Shown here in pieces: positions 49,801 to 52,138 of a stretch of 52,138 nt of DNA. This stretch comes from a virus. The first letter of the stretch is position 1, and each line of letters starts with the position of its first letter. The notes beneath the pieces are model-generated. The model saw nothing but the letters and a program-made list of their open reading frames with translations. It searched no databases and had not been told where the DNA came from. The stretch is from positions 1 to 52,138 of the IMG/VR virus record IMGVR_UViG_3300017969_000017; one strand, written 5' to 3'. Position numbers and translations under genes: made by a program.

Positions 49801-52137
49801 CTGTGCATATTCTATTCCAAGATTCCGAACAGACTGTTCAATATACTCAAAAAATTCCCATCTGTTTTCTTCAGTTCTTAGTTCTTCTGGGACTGTATTA
49901 TAAAAATATCTTTCTGCTTCATCAATAAGGCTTTGTTTTAGCCTTTCATACATTCCAAGGAATTGCGCTCTTTCCCAGTATGCTATATTTTTTGGATTTA
50001 ACCCAAGAGATTTTCCTGCAAGATTGGCATATTCTGCTAATAAATATTCTTCTGGATCATAAAAATTATTATTTATTCTGTCGTTTGATTGTTTAGTATG
50101 AGAGCCTTTCCACCATTCTTCGGGTTCCCATTTTTCTTTTACTTCTTCTGTTTTCTTTTTACGTTCATCTTCGTTAATTTCTTGATGAAGTACTTCGTTG
50201 GCTTTTTCTTGACGCCGATCCCACTCTTCTGAAGTTTTTGCACCAGTTTCTATAATTTTTTCAAAATATTCAAAGATATCTGTTTTATTGCCAAACCAAT
50301 CTTCCATAAATTGAACTTCTGGGTATTTATCAACCCATTTTTTTAATTCGTTTAAAACTTTTTGAATTTTAGGAATAGCGGAAGGAAAATATGAAAGCCA
50401 TTCTTGTTTATCATATTGGCGATTAGCAAGTTGATCGTTTATACTATCAAGAATTGGATGTAAACTTTTTTTAATTTCTTTTTCAGTAGGTTCCCAATTT
50501 TTGTTTATATTTTTACCACATTCATCACATTGCTTCCACCAATCATCTTCATCGGGATATTCATCTTTAAATAACGAGGGGTAAGAACCACCTTCAAAGT
50601 CAATATAATCTCCGGGTTTTAGATACTGCATATACTTTTGGGCACAATCTTTACATATGTCAGACCCATAATCATCTTGATTTTTAAATATAACGTAGTG
50701 TTCGTCGCGTGAGTCTAAAGGGCTACTTGTTTTAGAGGTAAAGTCCCAAGGTTTTTTAGGGAAATCTTCTTCTGTTGCCCAGTTTAATCTGTCTCCCTTT
50801 GATCGGTCGTAATCAACCTTCCATTTGTCAGCGATATCTCTGCGATGTTTCTTGGCCTCATTTTCGTCTGTCTCTTCTGGGCCAAGGTACGGCTCTCGTG
50901 AGGGGTCAACAGGTTCATACAAATGTCTTGCGTCTGCTCCCAAAGAGTCTTCCATCTTTCGCACACTAATATTACTCCGAAATCCTTCGTCTAACCCCTC
51001 GCTCCAATCATCGTATCCGCTGTTTAGACTGGCTTCCTGAAGAACTTCAGCGGCATTGTGAAAAGAATAAACTTCATCAAAGTCCCACATATTTGCATAT
51101 TCAAGAAGATTAGAATGTCCTTCTTCGATATTTTTTATTTCGTCCAGTCTAGCCGCAATCGGCCAACTTTTTACTTCAGCCGGGTCAAAATCCATAAAGT
51201 AGGAGGCAATTGTTTTTCCCACTCTTTTTGCATCTTCATAAATTGCATCATAGATATCCCTTGAATATCTATCAATAATTCCGTAAATTTCTTCTTCGAC
51301 GGCTTCAATAAACTTTTCTTTTACTACTTGTTCATCTTTAATATTATATCGTTTAACAAAACTATCGGCAAAATTATGTACTTCGTCTTCAAGATAAAAA
51401 AGATCGTTAGAAAGAAGTCTTTTATCTGTCACCAAATCACTAATAATATCGGCCTTTTCCCAGTACCGTAGATTGGTAGGGTTAACAGTTATGCTTTTGT
51501 TTTTCTGCTGCACATAACTTTCAACTATAACTTGTTCAAGATCATAGAACTTATCTTTCATCTCTTGAATTAATTCAGGGGTGGCTGCAATAACCCTTTT
51601 CCGTTTAGAACCCTTCCACCAGTCGGCTGGTTCCCATTTGTCAATAATTCTTTTACGGTGCTTTCTGGCTTCGTTCTTATCTGTTGCCTCTGGCCCCAGA
51701 TTAGTTTCCATATTTTCTGGGAGTGGGTTATATAAGTCATAGAGATTAGAAGGAATATAACCCATATCATCTGGTTCTGGCTGCTCAGATTGGTATTCGA
51801 ATCCCCATTGATCCCAAAGTTCTTGATAATCAACATCTTTGCGTTCAATTAAATTGACAGCATCATTTTCTTCTTCGTTCATACGATCAATAACTTTATT
51901 TATTTCTTGAACAAAATAATCAAACGACTGGCCGTTTTCCATTATATTAAAAAATCTGTCGTAATCGTCATCATCATCGTAAGTTTCAGACCAGATTCTT
52001 TCTTGAATGTCTGGGTTGCGAGCAGAACCTTTCCACCAACTTTGCGGCTCCCATTTGTCTTGAATATTTTTTTGACGTTTTTTATTATTTTGTATATCAT
52101 ATTCTTCAGAACTCATATCTTCAGGCGAAATAGAAAT
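43807..52137 (-). CDS. giant modular repeat protein, cut by the right edge
   Basis: At least 2776 aa. The first ATG seen is at 52116, but the frame stays open to the edge and the visible start aligns with the inside of a repeat module, so the true start is outside. Rich in W, E, D, K and N, largely helical. Paralogous blocks (FYDPxQ...NPxNxxYWExA...MDxxxxxxW) alternate with linker modules of two types: LGPExTDENEAKKHRxxIxDKW...EEDFPKKxW and DKWEPxxWWKGS. A CKDC...CDEC zinc-ribbon-like pair lies near 50.5-50.7 kb. The last 130 residues hold a papain-like candidate (GDCDLFAIKKHQ, AWHFFLINP, GLDGDGLRP). Repeated K-(T/V/I)-(A/S) sites occur between blocks. Probably a head-packaged, possibly processed multi-protein; function is unknown. 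Confidence 0.75.
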   Translation of the reverse strand: MSISPEDMSSEEYDIQNNKKRQKNIQDKWEPQSWWKGSARNPDIQERIWSETYDDDDDYDRFFNIMENGQSFDYFVQEINKVIDRMNEEENDAVNLIERKDVDYQELWDQWGFEYQSEQPEPDDMGYIPSNLYDLYNPLPENMETNLGPEATDKNEARKHRKRIIDKWEPADWWKGSKRKRVIAATPELIQEMKDKFYDLEQVIVESYVQQKNKSITVNPTNLRYWEKADIISDLVTDKRLLSNDLFYLEDEVHNFADSFVKRYNIKDEQVVKEKFIEAVEEEIYGIIDRYSRDIYDAIYEDAKRVGKTIASYFMDFDPAEVKSWPIAARLDEIKNIEEGHSNLLEYANMWDFDEVYSFHNAAEVLQEASLNSGYDDWSEGLDEGFRSNISVRKMEDSLGADARHLYEPVDPSREPYLGPEETDENEAKKHRRDIADKWKVDYDRSKGDRLNWATEEDFPKKPWDFTSKTSSPLDSRDEHYVIFKNQDDYGSDICKDCAQKYMQYLKPGDYIDFEGGSYPSLFKDEYPDEDDWWKQCDECGKNINKNWEPTEKEIKKSLHPILDSINDQLANRQYDKQEWLSYFPSAIPKIQKVLNELKKWVDKYPEVQFMEDWFGNKTDIFEYFEKIIETGAKTSEEWDRRQEKANEVLHQEINEDERKKKTEEVKEKWEPEEWWKGSHTKQSNDRINNNFYDPEEYLLAEYANLAGKSLGLNPKNIAYWERAQFLGMYERLKQSLIDEAERYFYNTVPEELRTEENRWEFFEYIEQSVRNLGIEYAQIIEESVNQAGYQEGKYFAEYVMDLSENSVRYWSVKDRIDYLENLKEGKTSLIEDHIYESNAYNELRAATGYIEEGEPNPYIQDPYFLIEEFYLDVDEGFWENIDEERLRAAFSESANISELYNPVPESREPYLGPEATDENEAKKHRRNIADKWKIQTERKPGQKLEWASEDDFPKKRWESKVASDYSTQIQKEIEELAKDVAPYPIDYMDAYKDTAYSDLEFVQDSTYRDAIYVAEDSISEAIWRDIYDYLESPQSGVSPELRELYDNDTDLIYDIEDLAREHVDWEDTNRYFANQAIDEVRGDIFHFVKKIRNDLTNLTNDKIIWLEEDMLLERYLSFEMNSLDFLGFLDEALNGWDDLSDQLNKLISVYEPINNYVYNELNKYAQDLLNDSKVLSLWPTVINNIERFYDPVDSDAEAYLGPKETDENEAKKHRKKIKDKWKIQTLRGSDEPLNWATEEDFPKKPWDFTSKWKIAGGFEDLYTQYYNQLEQNENQTKQLIEKYAFDVVLEDLPSMGSGFTVEKYPDRMEVVPNQLKMERLHDSWIDFTNHQKLLESLFPDWKKSYYSFSETRIIAIEEFINNKMPDLLQKMESMYNYISQGRLSGESDDEIRAGYEKHFQTKVSAMPNQFLPRLYHTMIENLKKTATFDWESEATVFEKVKVAYEILYNWYDYIDEIKEESGYNGPAYDLDSFIQDAFIDIFTPIFESLMYIDDDEIHSQFEIMHNNVRQTAFGGPYAINNALYEVYTETGYELDHQDHPKWTPSDIVDFYENKPERNEQEEEELRRYKNLDKWEPESWWKGSKRKIVAADEWDEEEEEEEEKDIRDWSEIDWMILQEVQTIDGDSIVTSFLEDYDWEDIVFEQLVPLGVWSDEAIFKKYVNSLVNNSNPEENLAIEWATEEAGRWFEYFVETAIDFYINIEDQLTTEEYEEHWADIEDTIRQYLWDEAHDYTGELERRAEIEINHVLGGYNIAEAFFEKWKEQRQREQNDRNIHPDQEMMDLYNVKGELPEPEPASPSPQVVDWMRQQSKTASQYENWSTPETEILVEQILSDSRILRPSIKTMEKIVRQGGSVQDLANWMIENVLNPYNQGIAQNWENISDEQDVEAQKNELRKTWKQQARKQFPFSLQKQKQYVQEMEQMQFGFFGEPEPEDIERYLLKVENINWQEIYDWVKEDLQYRGKIASHDDYTDSTKQIINKIIEEVPVLLPQRAGWEASRILKAWIDRYNTDRLNKHYDKEKKVWLDDDGEIISPLNTYEEKMIHFHQTEENRLINKNQLGLGIEQLRTMADNVLKDEVYWVGSFKTELQWLILDRIEYYMLELGYLEKKIILKDIFDITNTKENELIYNNAFYKAWDETFKEETSSKLSKWKIISSDWDEEEAQIDFLLNDHEDQVIEESEDLKSSKNALVADNIRFQGVVNGFHNAQTALARINYNELNKSDDYVEPDRHYNPNQLELFRERLRNNFEPIIVGEGVRIIVKNYTHFFEKTDIPNDDWEKFWEILEQSYKAGWEYGIVHNYIDFNKLNNKEIINIAKKTSSHGQRQMAIGDEVAETTFEGIPDSIEEDDKPEEKVINNKKWKIVRPKHNPQPAEYARPKGQWGMYSKTAMFENSEFTDSFVREKLIPARKSLPEVTKKEAIRKAKQIWEQFENHPFGNAIPGSSNEQLKYLVDDIDLSSSGITQETLNNRFYDPNQVDIFREKRLKQLFEKGISIEKFYIYYLLQIAKEALWNHLFNNTMPVYEMDQAEKELMNSLSNDDKNNLYLIFKNTYHEEFKRLFNGNKTSANKKDAWEAVLDGEMGHDILTTGSWEEVKKQTLKWLKQLKDGYINKENPHDNEKIDSEAKEQDGHAMEDLKLYEEKKRWSFHFDHGKHPYDLIIQPVGYKESNNNWRHGDCDLFAIKKHQETGWPIYKIAEGPNDGAWHFFLINPETGEGLDGDGLRPVEEILQEHDPDFNPEYEELGIYPDVFESSLKEAINYRKGYKESKLKEICV
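47387..47440 (-). repeat. linker module type B
   Basis: Encodes LDKWEPESWWKGSKRKI. Confidence 0.75.
48388..48542 (-). repeat. linker module type A (giant gene copy 3)
   Basis: Encodes AYLGPKETDENEAKKHRKKI ... DKWKIQT ... NWATEEDFPKKPWDFTSK. DNA identity to the other copies is visible over the AAGTCTTCTTCAGTTGCCCA stretch. Confidence 0.85.
49256..49412 (-). repeat. linker module type A (giant gene copy 2)
   Basis: Encodes EPYLGPEATDENEAKKHRRN ... DKWKIQT ... EWASEDDFPKKRWESK, followed by VAS. Confidence 0.85.
49400..50105 (-). repeat. large helical repeat R2 of the giant gene
   Basis: About 235 codons. Landmarks in order: NFYDPEEYLLAEY, NPKNIAYWERAQ, AEYVMDL, WSVKDRIDYL, YLDVDEGF, YNPVPESREPY, each matching the same landmark in R1. 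Confidence 0.78.
50096..50143 (-). repeat. linker module type B
   Basis: Encodes KEKWEPEEWWKGSHTKQ. Confidence 0.75.
50740..50892 (-). repeat. linker module type A (giant gene copy 1)
   Basis: Encodes EPYLGPEETDENEAKKHRRD ... DKWKVD ... NWATEEDFPKKPWDFTSK, followed by TSS. Confidence 0.85.
50885..51600 (-). repeat. large helical repeat R1 of the giant gene
   Basis: About 235 codons. Landmarks in order: KFYDLEQVIVESY, NPTNLRYWEKAD, ASYFMDF, WPIAARLDEI, EGLDEGF, YEPVDPSREPY. It aligns along its length with the block at 49400-50105, so the two are duplicated. Confidence 0.78.
51598..51704 (-). repeat. linker module hybrid (type A start, type B end)
   Basis: Encodes LGPEATDKNEARKHRKRIID, then KWEPADWWKGSKRKR. 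It joins the first half of type A to the KWEPxxWWKGS half of type B, showing that the halves have been recombined. Confidence 0.8.
52028..52078 (-). repeat. linker module type B at the visible start of the giant gene
   Basis: Encodes QDKWEPQSWWKGSARN. Confidence 0.75.
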
Positions 52138-52138
52138 A

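Noticed and set aside
44000-52137. CRISPR array, suggested by regularly recurring DNA segments
   Set aside because: The repeated segments are in-frame protein modules of 50 to 235 codons, with no short constant repeat and spacers.

Overview
This window is the virion-structure region of a large, AT-rich (about one third GC by eye) double-stranded DNA tailed phage with a contractile tail. A sheath, a tube, gp25-like and J-like baseplate proteins and a tape measure are all recognisable. The host is probably Gram-positive, perhaps actinobacterial. Three peptidoglycan-degrading domains sit in the tail tip, the tRNA resembles an initiator tRNA, and UDP-galactofuranose metabolism is encoded. None of these is decisive, and no host marker gene is present.

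Layout. Bases 1-2242 read on the plus strand: a left-truncated zinc deaminase, UDP-galactopyranose mutase, a phage tmRNA, an initiator-like tRNA(CAU), a strong terminator, an extended -10 promoter and one or two small unknown genes. Everything from 2172 to the right edge reads on the minus strand, so the two blocks converge at 2.2 kb. In transcription order (right to left) the minus block runs: a giant repeat-containing protein cut by the right edge (43.8-52.1 kb); an 1151-aa multidomain protein with GNAT-like, DUF3008-like, helix-turn-helix and PcfJ-like parts; a 430-aa head-associated protein; a family 2-like glycosyltransferase; a small island with a tail-repeat protein and a collar protein; acidic scaffold-like proteins; a prohead protease carrying an inserted HicA-like domain and a long scaffold-like tail; a decoration-like protein; the major capsid protein; two more glycosyltransferases; tandem duplicated decoration-like proteins; head-tail connectors; sheath; tube; tail chaperones with a -1 frameshift; tape measure; hub and cell-wall enzymes; baseplate wedge; J-like protein; and large tail fibres ending in a collar protein.

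How the genes work together. The head genes build and mature the capsid, using protease, scaffold and HK97-type capsid protein. The connectors join it to a contractile tail whose length is set by the 744-aa tape measure. The hub carries a glucosaminidase and an M23 endopeptidase, and a neighbouring tail protein carries an amidase, to open the wall during infection. Three glycosyltransferases embedded among structural genes, plus the mutase that makes UDP-galactofuranose, suggest that the virion surface is glycosylated. The tmRNA and tRNA would support phage translation.

The most unusual parts are: (1) the giant modular proteins at 40.3-52.1 kb, whose modules recur within and between genes and are flanked by a recurring K-(T/V/I)-(A/S) motif that could be a processing site; (2) the phage tmRNA, with a readable 25-codon tag but a non-canonical T-loop; (3) a HicA-like domain inside the head protease; and (4) the same beta-sandwich domain inserted into both the sheath and the J-like baseplate protein. 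No terminase, portal, lysis or replication genes are visible, so they must lie outside the window.
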